The notes under the pieces were generated by a model. That model saw only the letters and a program-made list of their open reading frames with translations. It was not told the DNA's origin and ran no database searches. This document shows, one piece after another, positions 34,906 to 47,023 of a DNA stretch of 64,000 nucleotides. Location of the stretch: NCBI GenBank assembly GCA_018257865.1, contig JAEUBA010000091.1:1-64000 (forward strand), in the 5' to 3' direction. Source of the DNA: Stereocaulon alpinum (lineage: Eukaryota; Ascomycota; Lecanoromycetes; Lecanorales; Stereocaulaceae). Both the position numbers and the translations under genes were made by a program. Each line of letters starts with the position of its first letter. Positions within the stretch are counted from its first letter, which is position 1.

Positions 34906-35519
34906 CTAATGACCAAATTTCACCGTCGCGGATAGGCAGGTCATTCGATCATCGGAATCAGAATATACTGTGGCTGTGTATCTGACACGTGCCTATTAAC
35001 GCATGTTAGTAAGACAAGGTTTAACTTATTGTTTACTTCCCGATACAACGCGTACCCCAATGGGATCTTCTTCCCGTATAGGGATGCTGAGAGCGATAAG
35101 ATCAGGTTCCATCGGATAGGTCACGCTGTCCACCTTGCATAGATCGTACGTCTTTTGCTTGAGTAGGACTTGCCCAAGCCTCTCGACCACTTGGACATAG
35201 GCGCCTGTATCCGCTTGCTAGTGTAACGTACCATTGACCAGAAGCGTGGTAATCGAAATGGAACAGGACGAGGCATCAGCACTTAGACGGCAACAAGATT
35301 AATGCAAGAAGTTTGCGTTGCTACAGAGACGCCTTACTTTTGCGGAGGGTTGGGGTCAGTGACAACGTTGTCGAATTTGAACCAATCGTCGGCCTCCGTG
35401 CAGTCGTTGTATGTGATGGCGCTGGGGATAGACACATCTGGACAAGCGGCAAGGGCGATCTGATTTGGACTTGAAACTAAGTGTCTTGTCCAGGCGAGGG
35501 GGCGAAAGCAAGCGAGCAA
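34906..35519 (-). pseudogene. ML-domain (NPC2/PG-PI transfer protein-like) gene with in-frame stop
   Basis: Three exons can be assembled on the minus strand: about 35519-35338, 35281-35056 and 34992-34906. The introns are 56 bp (35282-35337) and 63 bp (34993-35055, with a TACTAAC branch site). The product reads ACPDVSIPSAITYNDC, VTDPNPPQ, SISITTLLVNGTL, GAYVQVVERLGQVLLKQKTY, DLCKVDSVTYP, IPIREEDPIG, and after the last intron RVRYTATVYSDSDDRMTC. This is the order and spacing of the secreted lipid-binding ML domain, whose fungal members carry phosphatidylglycerol/phosphatidylinositol or sterols. One TAG (35218-35220) lies in frame between NGTLH and QADTGAYV. No clear signal peptide precedes the domain. 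Probably a recently inactivated gene, about 190 bp from the nested retrotransposon. Confidence 0.7.
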
Positions 35520-35709
35520 AGGAGCAAGAGAATTCTGACTTAATACATGTTCTCCAGAATGTAGACGGCTTTATTCCTACTTAAGAGCAGCAAAGCTTCA
35601 GGGCTGTTGAGGAAGGCAAAGGGTAAGGTGGTCCTTATATGGTCTTTCGGGGATGCTAGGGGATCACGTTCTGCCCGAATGCAGAAGTAGAAGATGCTAT
35701 ACTAAGAGA

Positions 35710-35714
35710 GGTAT
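35710..35714. repeat. Target site duplication GGTAT, left copy
   Basis: GGTAT directly precedes the left copia-2 LTR and recurs at 57347-57351 directly after the right LTR, marking the original insertion site. Confidence 0.9.
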
Positions 35715-35888
35715 TGTTAAAATATAGGGTAGAACACTTGCTTAATTAGGTGTCTAAGTGCTATACGCGCGATCTATATATAGTAGTACTAACTTAGTAT
35801 ACTAAGATACTAAGGCTTAGTTATTATACTAAGACTTAGTTAATATACTAAGGATTAGTTATCCTTAGTATATAGGCTACTTTTAATA
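35715..35888 (-). repeat. Copia-2 3' LTR
   Basis: 174 bp, aligned without gaps to 57173-57346; differences are mostly C/T or G/A. It contains the palindrome CTTAGTATACTAAG and several related half-sites. Confidence 0.92.
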
Positions 35889-36789
35889 CTCCCCTTCGCG
35901 TAAGTAAGTAAGATTTACCTAATAGGACTCCCCTTCTTATAATAAGTAATTAATTAAGACGTCTCTAAGTCTAGCAGCTAGTTACTTTAGGGTATAGACT
36001 AATTAAATTATCTATACGCCGTAATTCGGGCGGTTAACCCCCTAGAAGTATATACTAGTAAGGTATATATAGGTTAAAATTAGTAGTAGCCTATTAATAA
36101 TTTTACTTTTCGTACGTTTATAGTTATTTAAATCTTTTATTTCCTATAGAGGCTATATAGGCTAATTTACTACTAATATAAGGCCGTAGGATAGATAGGG
36201 ATAGTTAGAAAACCTAATAAAGCGATAGTAGTAGCGGCTATAAGTCCTAGCGAGCTCTAAGGCGGTCTAGCTATATTAGACTTAGTATTATAAATATTAC
36301 GGAGTACCTATATACTAAATAGCGGTTAATTCTAGGCGTATAATAAGCTACGTTAGCTAGACTAGCCGCGCTATATTATAGGTAATAGGGGTTATAATAT
36401 AGGGTTTAGTAGCCCTATATTAATAATAGAGGGCCTAAGGTATAGGGCGAAGTACCCTATAGAAGGGATTAATAATAGGGTATAGTATTATTAAATAATA
36501 GTAGTAATTCTTATATATTACGGAGCTTACGGAGTTATAGCTCTACGGGATCTATAATTAGATATAGGAGTAGCTAAGGGCGTATAAATCCCCTAAAGCC
36601 TTAGTATAGGAGTACCCGAATAGGGCTTAGTAACCCTAAAATATAGTATTTCTAACTAGATAGAAGGTACTAGTAATATTAAGGGCTCCCCTAAATTAGA
36701 ACTTATAGTAGGCTCTTTAGGCTAATAATATTTTAAAAAGAAATAAAGTAATTCTTTAGTAGGGCCTTAGTTAGGCCGTCTATAACTAT

Positions 36790-39300
36790 CTTCTAGGTTA
36801 GGGTATAGATTAATTTAACTACTTCTTTAGCGACTTACTCCCTAATAAAATAGACGTTAATATCGATATACTTAGTTTAGGTATAAAATTAAGGGTTCTT
36901 AGCTAGGGCTATAGCGCCCTAATTATTATAGAAGATTACTACTACCTCTAAGGAGTCGATATTAGTATTAAGTTAATCTAAGAGGTTCTATAACTAGATA
37001 GCCTCCTTCGTAGCCTAGGTCTAGCTAATATATTTAGCTTTATATAAAGATAGCGTAATAGTAGGTTACTACTTAGAAGACTAGCTAATAGCGCTACTAC
37101 TAATATTAAAGATATACCTAGAAGTTAATTATTAGGTATCTTAATCACCTATCTAGTCTATATTAGTATATCCTAATAACGGCTTTAGAGCTCCCCTAAA
37201 TATAAGCTATAGGTTAATAGTAAAGCTGAGGTAGTAGAAGATCCGTTTTACCACCTTCTAATACTTATTATTCGGGTTAGAGCTATACTAAGAGATAACA
37301 GAGACGGAGTATATAATATTAGGACGAGTACCTATTATAGCGTATATTAATAACCTAACTACAGACTACTATTAGGTTTAGAAGGCGTTAGTAGCCTTAT
37401 AATCCTTATTAGCGGCCTAATACTTTTTATTACCTATTAGCGTAGGGGTTAACTTAACTATATCCTATATACTATAGTCTCGAATAAACTTCTTAATATA
37501 GCCTACTTAACTAAGGCGAATAATATAATTAGCCTAATCCCTAGTAATTATTATACCTAGATAGTAGGTATATAGGCTGAGATTAGTTATTTTAAATTAG
37601 GTATAAAACTTTACCTTTAGGTCTTAGATTTAGGACTTACTAGGCCCTATAAGGAGAATATCGTCTATATAGATAGCAATAATCGTAGTACTATTAGTAA
37701 AGATACTAAGGTTAGTAGAGAGGGGTTCGAAACTAAGCTCTTTAAGGTATATTAATAGGGTATTATACTAAATATAAGGCGACTACTTTAAGCTATAGAG
37801 CGCCTTCTTTAGCTTATAGACTAGGCCTTCTTTACTTAGTAGTATAAAGCCTTTAGGCTATATAATATAGATATCCTCTTTAATATCTTTATAAAGGAAG
37901 GTAGTCTTAATATCTATCTATTCTAATTCCTAGTCCTAGGCGGTAGTAATTACGAAGATAGCTTTATAGCTTATTAGCTTAACTACTAAGGTAAAAGTTT
38001 TATAATAATTAATACCTTTTCGTTACTTAAAACTATATACTACCTAGCGGGCTTTATAGCGAGTAATCTCGCTATTAGGGCCCTATTTAAGCTTATAGAC
38101 CTATTTCCCTCTAAGGGGTTAGCAGTTAGTAGGCAGCTTAGTAAGATTCTAAGTTTTATTCTAAGTAAGGGAGTTAACTTTATCCTTTATCGCCTACTAC
38201 TACTTAGAGCTTTAGTAATCCTTCTTCGCTTCTATATAGCTCTATAGTTCGTACGGCTTAGAAGAATTAGCTTAGGATAGTAGCGCTAAGGGGTCTAGCC
38301 TAAATTCTAAGTACTAATATTATACCGCTTATAATCCTAGTAGTATAGGCGGTGGCTGTAGTTATTACTAACTAGTTATTAATTAAGTTACTTAGGGACT
38401 TATCCTTAGTTAAGGCGCTTCTAAAGATAGCGCCTTATCCTATATAGGGGTAGTAACGAGTTTATCGCCTAATTTAGAGGAAGTTAGTATTAACTGCTTA
38501 GAGGATATAGTAGATAGCAGCGTCGGAGATTTCTAATACTAGCGAATAGTACTAAGGAAAATATCGACTTTAGGGTTAATATAGCTCTTTTCCCCTAATA
38601 ATAGCGCTACTAACTTAGCGCGTTTCAGCTTTAGTTAAGTAAGTCTAGTAGTATCTAGTTACTACTAGTTAGGGTTACTCTTACTATTAGTAGGGACGTT
38701 ATCTAGCTATTTAATATTATTATATACTTAGATATAATCGCTAGGTAGGAGTATATAATAGGTATATTCGCCCTTATAGCCTATAAATCTTATATAGAAA
38801 GCTTAATCTTTATACTTCTTCTAAGTTACTATAGGGGCCTACTAATACTAGTAGAGGCCCTTCTATCCTACTACTTAGAGATAGGAGAGTTGTAGAGGCG
38901 TATTAGTAATAGCTTTATATAGGGTAGTATCCCGCCCCGCTATAGGTTAATAATTATAGAGGTAGTTAGTAGTAAGTATAAGCTCTCCCTAGAACTTTTC
39001 GGGGAGCCTACTATCTTTTAGTATTATACTAGCTATCTTCTAAAGAGTCTGCCTAAGGTATTTAGATTTACCGTTTATTTAAGGGGTACCTAGTATAGTT
39101 AGTTCCTATATAATACCCTTAGATAGGCGGTATTCTAGTATTATACTATTATTATACTTAGTACCGTAGTCGCTTCGTAACTATATAATAGTATAGTTAT
39201 TATATTCTGTTTAATTAGCGTATATACGGAAAGCGTCTAGCACTAACTTAGCGGACTTATTATAGAGTAAGAAGATAGCGGAGCGGAGGGTCTTATTATC
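36790..39300 (-). pseudogene. Copia-2 integrase-RT-RNase H remnant
   Basis: Minus-strand reading from high to low coordinates gives an integrase core (LRSDYGTKYNN near 39180, LTILGTPQINGKSK near 39090), a linker, then reverse transcriptase with ALYSLKQSP (about 37800) and the catalytic YIDDILLIG (37645-37671). RNase H follows with YKAKYIS (about 37030) and NNQGAIALAKNPQF (about 36910). Stops of the RIP type are scattered throughout. Unlike the other three polymerases in the window, both catalytic Asp codons of the YxDD box survive. Confidence 0.9.
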
Positions 39301-39553
39301 TAAAAACGTAACTAAGTATTAGTAGCTATTATAAGTTAACTAGAATAGACCCTAAAGGTTACTATAAATTAGGTTATTCTACTAGCGACTAGGCTTAATT
39401 AGCCCTATATAGGGTAACCGCTTTATATTAGTAACTATATAGGGCTCGTATAATTCCTACGGGGGTAGAGCGGTTAGATCTATTCCTTTAGAGACTTTAG
39501 TAAGCTTTAGAATACTCTAGCGCCTAATATATCCTAAGCGAGTATACTATATC

Positions 39554-39880
39554 TATTACGATCCTAATCTAGGGTTTATTAAACTTCTTGCTAATATTTA
39601 TTAAACTTCGGCTAGGTCTAACGCTAGTATTATAACCCTGATCTAGAGGTAGCGTATTAGTATAGAGATAGCTAGGTATATTAGTTAATACGGTCCTTAG
39701 ATAGGGACTAGCGGCGAACTAGCCTTAAGGGTATTTAGGCTTATAAGCTTACTAGCTCTTTCTTTTCTTCTTCGTCCTATTTTCTAAATACTAAGCGTAG
39801 CCTATTAGCTAAATCCTAATATAAGGTAGTTTTCTTTAAAGCTGCCTTCTCCTACGATTACCTCTAGGCGAGCCGTAATA
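39554..39880 (+). mobile_element. Solo LTR of the gypsy-B family
   Basis: Starts TATTACGATCCTAATCTAG and ends GAGCCGTAATA like the gypsy-B LTRs, but is 327 rather than 273 bp because of about 54 extra bases near its start. A perfect 5-bp duplication, ATATC, flanks it (39549-39553 and 39881-39885). A solo LTR with an intact duplication is the usual product of recombination between the two LTRs of a full element. Confidence 0.9.
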
Positions 39881-40729
39881 ATATCTTAAGTATCTCTTTA
39901 TTAATTAGCTTAGATTTAGACTTTAGCTTAGACAGCTTTATAGTTCCGCTAGCGGTCTTCTTAGTAGTAGGTTCCTTAGTAGTAGGTTCTTTAGCTTCGG
40001 GATTATTAGAGTCTTAGGTAGAATCTTAGTCGCCTATAAGCTAATTAATACCCGGGGATTCTAAAGCGTTAATAGCGGTAAGGTATAGAGGAGCCTCTTA
40101 CTATATTTCGAGGATATATAGACGGTTTAGATAGTGTTTAAAAGTAATACTATACTCGCTAATAATAATACCGTTCGGTACGAATTTTAGGGGATATTAT
40201 TAATCCTCTAGCTATCCCTAGGAGATTAGATTATAGCCGCTTTAGGGTATATACTAAATATTATCTAAAATTAAGGTTCTCTTAGTACCGTTAACTATAT
40301 ACTTAAGATATATTATACTAAAACCGGAGGTATAGTAGGAGCTATTTAGGCTACTAATAGGGCGCCTAAGCCTAGGAAACGGGGTATAGTTTTAAAATAC
40401 TAAGCGGTCCTATATTATATATTAGGTATATCCGCTATTAAAGATCTAGAGATAGGTAAGGGCGGTTTAGGCGGAGAGCGCGTAAGCTTCCGCTATTATA
40501 GTAGCGGACTTAGCAGCGGACTTAGTAGCGGATTTAGTAGTTAGTTTCCGTTATAGGGCGGTAGACTTAGTAATTATACTAAATATAAAGCCTATAGAAC
40601 CGCTAGGAGGTTAGTAGTCTTTAGAGTTAGAGTTACTATTACCTCTATAGCCTCTACGCCTACTACGTCTACCTTTACTATATCTATATATATTACGTTT
40701 AGTACTATTATTACTCTCCTAGCTAGTCC

Positions 40730-41085
40730 GGTAGTCCCGCTTCTTCCGCTTAGGGTAGAGATTATTATATTTAGTCTTATTATAATAGTCCTTCTTATAG
40801 TAGGTATAGTATTTTATAGTTTAATAAATAACGCGAGAGTTACCTATATAAGCTTTAGCTTAAATATAATATTCGATATTCCTAGTAGCGACGAGCGCCT
40901 GCGTACTTTATAAGGTATATTAGCTTAGTAGGGCTGCTAACGCCTAAGTAGAAGAATTAGTAGAATTATTTATAGAATTAAGAAAGCGAGTAATAGCGTA
41001 ATCTAAGCTAAATTTCGCTATCTTATTATTATTAAATATATTATAGTTTTGGTTATACGTCTTAACGTAGGAGCTATAGGTTAGT
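40730..41085 (-). pseudogene. Copia-2 gag end with erased zinc knuckle
   Basis: The minus strand reads KYYTYYKKDYYNKTKYNNLY at about 40755-40815, aligning with the gag CX2CX4HX4C zinc knuckle. All four metal-ligand positions are Tyr, as expected from TGT/TGC to TAT/TAC and CAC/CAT to TAC/TAT. Gag is cut at 41091 by gypsy-B and should resume at 55406. Confidence 0.75.
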
Positions 41086-41090
41086 AGTAA

Positions 41091-41363
41091 TATTACGATC
41101 CTAATCTAGAGGCCCTACTACTAGTATAGAGGTAGCGTATTGGTATAGAGATAGCTTAGTATACTAGTTAATACGGTTCTTAGATAGGGACTAGCGGCGA
41201 GCTAGCCCTAAAGGTATTTAAGCTTATAAGCTTACTAGCTCTTTCCTTTCTTCTTCGTCCTATTTTCTAAATACTAAGTATAGCCTATTAGCTAAATCCT
41301 AATATAAGGTAGTTTTCTTTAAAGCTACCTTCTCCTATAATTACCTTTAAACGAGCTGTAATA
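41091..41363 (+). repeat. Gypsy-B 5' LTR
   Basis: 273 bp, gap-free match to 55128-55400, starting TATTACGATCC. The canonical TG...CA ends have become TA...TA. Confidence 0.92.
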
Positions 41364-44099
41364 TAAAATAGGACTAATATCCCCTCTATTATAAAGTATT
41401 ATATCTTACCTATTCTTTTAGACTAAGGCTAAGCTTAGTAAGCTACTTATTAATAAAAAGTACTACCTACTTAATAAGTAGGTACCTACTAATTAAATAA
41501 TTAGTATATTCTAAAGAAAGCTAGATCCTTATTTTTTTAAAACCCCTAACTACTTTCGCGTTAATACCTATACTTAAAAAACTCTAATAATACGCGTACT
41601 ACTATACTTATATACTATCTTATAAGAGTATATACTAAAGTATACCCCCTAACCGGCTAGGATTTTTATCTACCTTAAGGAGTTAATTCTTAATACCTAT
41701 ACCTTCCTCTTCTAACCCTAACGATCCTCTATTATTAATTAAGAATTCTAAACTAAAAGCCTTAGAGGACTTAAGCTTAAAAGATATTTTTAAGGATATT
41801 AAAAATAATCCCTCTATTAAAAATACTATTACTATTCCCCTATTAAGTAATAGGATAGCTAACTAAATACCTATCTTTACCTTAACTTAGTAAGCTATTA
41901 TTACTACTATTATTATAATAGCTTTAGTAGAATCCTAATCTTAATAGGCTACCCTTACTCTAACCTTACCTCTAAATAATCCCTACTAATAAAAATCCCT
42001 TACTACTAACCTTTAGCTATTAGTAGACTACTATCTCCCTAAGCCTATACCTAGCGGGATAGCTATTAAAGTATTAAAAATTAAATACCCCTAATCCTAC
42101 TTTAGTAATTATATAGGGGAGGTTAAATATAATATATAGAAGATAGATATAAAGATCTTTATAAAGGAATACCCTATTAATTTTTAAGATAAAGTTAAGT
42201 AAGTCTCTATATACTATAAGTATACTATAGGAGAGGCGAAAACCTTAATCCTTTAATATATAGATTTAACTTATACGTCCCCTATATATAATACCGCTAA
42301 TATATTAAAGGTACTAGATTAGTATTTTTTTAACTATAACTACGTCTAGTCTACTTACTATATATATTATAAGCTTAAAATAGGATCTATAACCTATAAC
42401 GCCTTTTAAGTTAAGTTTACCTACTTAGTAACTACTAAAAAGATTAGTACTTAGCGTTAGTTTAAGGATTTATATAAAAAAATCTCTCCCGCCTTAAAGA
42501 GAAGGGTCTATATAGAAAATTATAAGATAAATAAGGACTATAGTACCCTAAATAAGTATCTAATAATCTTAGATTAAGAGATACGAAATATTAGGTTTAA
42601 GGAAATAGTAAATAAGCCTTAAATAGGGATAGCCTTAAATCCCTATAATATCTTTAAGATAAGTAGTTAGTAACTCTCTTTACCTACCTTTATCTTAACT
42701 CCCTATATAGATTACTAAGTCTCCTTTAGAAATATTATTTCTTACCCTTATTCTCCTTCTTTAGTACTAATAGTACTAGCTTCCCCTAAAATACCTACTA
42801 ACTTATTATATAATAACTATAGTAAAATTAGCTACTAAGTAAATAACTACCTTTAAAAGTATAGTTAATAGGTACTAAAAAAGAAGATTTCTAAGATTAT
42901 AGTTAAAGAGAAAATAAAGACTAATAAGTTATTAGAAAACTCTTAGGCTATAGTAGAGTCTTTAGCTATAGTAAGAGCCCTAATCTATAAAAGAACTTAT
43001 AATTTAACTTTTAAACCTTTATTAGAGGTTACTAGTTCTTAGTTAATATAAAGCTAAGATATAATAAATCTTTTATTAAAACTCTTTTATATATTAATAG
43101 TAAAGCTAATATTTTTAGTATAATTAAAACCTCCCTTATCTTTACTCTTTCTAAGTTCTTTAAGATTTACTTTATTAAGCTTTTTAAGCTAATTATCCTA
43201 ACTAGCTATAATAGCTAAAGTAGCTCCCTTATTATAGTTACTCTACTTCTTATAATAATAATTAATTATTATTATATTAATTTTTTATTCTTAGTTACTA
43301 ACTTAGGTTATACTAATATTCTTATTAGTTAGAAATTCTTAAAGTACTATAATATTAAGTAAGTCTATACTAAAGGGAGGAATAGCTTTAAATAGCCTAC
43401 TAATATAACTATTTAATAGTACTTTAATAAAAGGGTACTCCTCTTAATAATTCTACCTAAGAAACTAATTTCCCTAGCGTATTAATAAGATACTAAGTAT
43501 TAAAATACTTTTTTTAAGGTAAATAAGTATTACTATAACTAAGTTAGACTTACCTCTATTAACCCTAAGCTTTTAATAGATAGCTAGATTAATACCTTAT
43601 CCTAAAGTATACTACCCTCTCTATAGTTAGCTTTAGTTTCTCCCCCTTACTTAAGGTTACCTAATTCGCTAGGCGGTAGGCCGTTAAGTTTTATATAAGA
43701 CTTAGAGAAATACCTTACTAAAATAGAGGATACCCTCTAAGGGTTAGATATACTAGTTATATTAAGTTTAAAGATATTATTAGTTAAGGCTTAACGCCTT
43801 AGCTATAGTACTTATAAGGTTAATATTACCCTAATTTCTACTATTATAATATCTTATTTCTACCTTAGTAAGAGGTCTAGGAGACCTCCTAATTCTAATA
43901 CCTTTATTACCTTAATATAGGATTTAAAGTGCGAGATTAATTATAGGGTAGACTAATATTAGGAGTATCTTTTTTTTAAGCTTACTATAATAGATATAAG
44001 CCTCTCCCCTTAGAAAGTATTAGAGATTAAGTACTAAGTTAATAAGGATTTAGTAAAAGCTAAGCTTTTACTATAATACTAAGAGTTTACCCCCCTCTT

Positions 44100-45470
44100 T
44101 TTATAAAGAGACTCTAATATACTACCTAATAAAAGACTAAGTATAGACTATAAAATCGAGCTTACTAGCTTAAATACCTTAACCTTTAAACTACTATAAA
44201 AGATAACTAATAAGTAACTCTCTAAAGTTAAATACTATATTATAGACTACCTCTATAAGGGATTTATTAAGCTATTAAATATACTATATATAGCTCTAAT
44301 ACTTTTCGCTAGAAAAGAAGATAGTAGCTTATACTTCTATATTAATTTCTAGAAGCTTAATAACCTAACTAAGAAGGATCTATACCCGCTCCTACTAATA
44401 GATAAGATAATAGCTTAAATCTATAAAGCTAAGATCTTTATAAAGATTAATATCTAATAGGCGTTTTATAAAGTAAGAATCTACTAAGACTTAAAGGACC
44501 TTATTAGTTTCTATAGTTAATATAGTACCTTTAAGTATAAGGTAATACTATTTAGGTTAATAAACGCCCTAGCTACTTTCTAATATTTTATTAATAATAT
44601 CTTAATAGAATACCTTAATAATTTCTACTTAGTATATATAGATAATATCCTAATTTACTCTAAGTCTATTACGGAGTATAAGATCTATACTAAAAAGGTT
44701 ATAGCTATCTTATAAGCTAACGGCCTATAAGCTAATATTAAGAAGAGTAAGTTTAATATTATAAAGACTAAGTTCCTTAGCTTTATTATTAGAATAGATA
44801 GTATTAAAGTAAATCTAAAGAAGATCGCTATTATTAAGACCTAGTAGTATATAAGTAATATATAAGGTATTTAGAGCTACCTAGGCTTTTATAACTTTTA
44901 TTAAAGGTTTATTTAAGGATATAGTAGGATTACTACTCTACTTATCCGCCTAATAGTTAAGGATATACCTTTCTACTTTAATAATACCTATCGCTATATT
45001 TAGGACTCCCTCTACTAAGTACTCCTCTTTACCCCTATCCTTAAGTATTATAATCCTTATAAGGAAACCCGCCTTAAGATAGATTCCTTAGATAGGGTAG
45101 TTACTAATATCTTATTATAAAAATATAAGGATAGCCTCTTCTACTTAGTAGGATACTTCTTAAAGATAATAGGGGATATAGAGCTAAATTACCTAATTTA
45201 TAATAAGGAGTTACTTATAATTTTCTACTCCTTCTAGTAGTATAAGCTAAAGCTTTTTAGAGCTTAGAAGTTAGTCTATATCTATACTAATTATAAAGTA
45301 TTAGAATACTTTATAACTATTAAAGACCTTATAGCCTACTAAGCTCGCTAGGCTAAGTTCTTTACTAACTTCTACTTTATAATTATATACCGTACTAGCG
45401 TTACGAATACTATAGCGGATATACTATTTTATAGGGAGTAAGATATTACGCCCTTAGAAGCTTATAAATA
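44100..45470 (+). pseudogene. Gypsy-B reverse transcriptase-RNase H remnant
   Basis: Reads LPNKRLSIDYKIEL (about 44118), SSLYFYINFQKLN-like sequence (44325), the DLYPLLLIDK block, LFRLINALATF and the catalytic box YIDNILIYS (44635-44661), then connection and RNase H segments. The box is Tyr-Ile-Asp-Asn: the second catalytic Asp codon has become Asn (GAT to AAT). Upstream 41.4-44.1 kb should contain gag and protease but is too degraded to divide. Confidence 0.88.
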
Positions 45471-45539
45471 TATAATCTAAAGCTAGTAACTCCTCTTAAG
45501 TAAGAAGGTAGACCCTTAAATATTAAAAGAAGTTATAGT

Positions 45540-46404
45540 TACCTCCCTTACCGCCTATCTAAACTACGACTTAGTTTAAGCTATAGAAAAGGTTAAGCTA
45601 TTATTTATAGCTACGCTAATAAACCCTAAAGAGCTAGAAGAGTACTTAAAAGGCGAAGCGCCTAATCCCGCCTTAGTAACTATATATAATATTAAGGGCT
45701 ATAATATTATTAACTAGGTAATTAGCGCTAATAAGAACTCGCTAAAGCTAAAACCCCTATAGGAGTAAGCCTATAATAACTACCTTAACTATAACCTAAA
45801 CTATAGTAAGCTATACTTTTAAGGTAGACTTAAGGTATTAATAAAGCTACCGGAGTTACGGATATCTTTAATCTGCTATATTTACGCCTAGCTAGCTATC
45901 GCGTATATAGAGATTAGTAAGGTTAAGATAATCCTATCTAAATAGTACTACTAGAGGAATATTAGAAATAATATAGTATAGTATATTACTAATTATAGCT
46001 ATACTTATATAAAGGTTTATAGGGGTAAGACCCTAAGCTTTTTAAAGCCTCTAGAGATTCTAGCTTATTTATATTAGTACTTAACTATAGACTTTACTAA
46101 GCTACCGCTAGATAAGGCTAGCTATAACTTTACTTTTATAGTTATAGACTAATTATTAAAGAAATCTCTCTTAATACTATACTATAAAACTATTATAGCT
46201 AAAGGGATAGCTAAGTTATTCCTAACTTACTAAACCTACTACTAAGGTATACCTAACTCTATTATATTAGATTAAGGGGTATAGTTTATATTAACTTTCT
46301 AAAAGGAGTACTACTATATCTTAAGTACTAAGGTAAAGCTGATAATATCCTATAATCTAAATATTAACGGCTAAACGGAGATTATAAACTAGTATATAAA
46401 GTAG
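45540..46404 (+). pseudogene. Gypsy-B integrase remnant, cut by gypsy-A
   Basis: Plus-strand reading shows a zinc-domain-like start and a core with DFTKLP (about 46090). It ends in YNLNINGQTE-like sequence just before the CGCCT target site; the remaining integrase continues at 53694. The break coincides exactly with the gypsy-A insertion. Confidence 0.8.
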
Positions 46405-46409
46405 CGCCT

Positions 46410-46589
46410 TGTCATGTATGGTAATAGCGCTTTGCGGTACTTAGTTGCTAGCAGTGCGATTTGTGCGATTTCTCGCTTGCTTAGGGCTAGGGTTATACTA
46501 GTCAGTAGCACTTAGCTAGAATTCGCTAGAAAGTAGAACAAGCAGCTTTCACCATATCTATAGGATCAGACCAACTCCATTATATAACA
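46410..46589 (+). repeat. Gypsy-A 5' LTR
   Basis: 180 bp, TGTCATGTATGG ... TATATAACA, aligned without gaps to the 3' LTR. Its last nine bases are the RIP-altered form of TGTGTGACA. Confidence 0.95.
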
Positions 46590-46592
46590 ACA

Positions 46593-46610
46593 TAGTAGCA
46601 ACGGGAGACG
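46593..46610 (+). other. Primer binding site, probably initiator Met tRNA
   Basis: TAGTAGCAACGGGAGACG, three bases after the LTR, resembles the complement of an initiator tRNA-Met 3' end (TGGTAGCAGCGG...) with G-to-A changes. Confidence 0.6.
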
Positions 46611-47023
46611 CTTTCAATACCAATTAATTATTGAAAGATCTAGGAGGTCCTCCACTAGGCTTATTTAGCCAACCAGCCCTTTCTATCTTCCGTACGCCGG
46701 CCCCGCAGTACATTCTACCGCCTATATACGGATTGCAGCAGATCCTTGCAGAGCTGCAGTCATTCCGAGCTGCAGTCAATTCACCATCCTCACAAAGCTG
46801 CAGCCAGCTCACCGCCTGCCTATAAGGTTATATTACTCTTAATAAGTTAACGTCACCATTCAATTTGTTAGGCTGGTACCAGTTTCCGGGTTTTTTCTGC
46901 TGAATTTGTTAGGCCCTGCCTCTGAAATTACACCACCAAAATTTGCAGGCACTTCCTACCTCTCTGCCTCTTCTATCGTTTTATTATTTTGTCGTTCAGC
47001 TGTTGTATATATCAGGAAGCAGT

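Noticed and set aside
35191..35217. 27-bp GT...AG segment that would remove the TAG region of the ML gene
   Set aside because: Far shorter than any fungal intron in this window, and the sequence inside it reads as the expected domain (NGTL ... QADTGAYV); an in-frame stop is the simpler reading.
46631..46825. 64-codon frame at the start of gypsy-A
   Set aside because: Lies in the leader between primer binding site and gag and has no retroelement motif.
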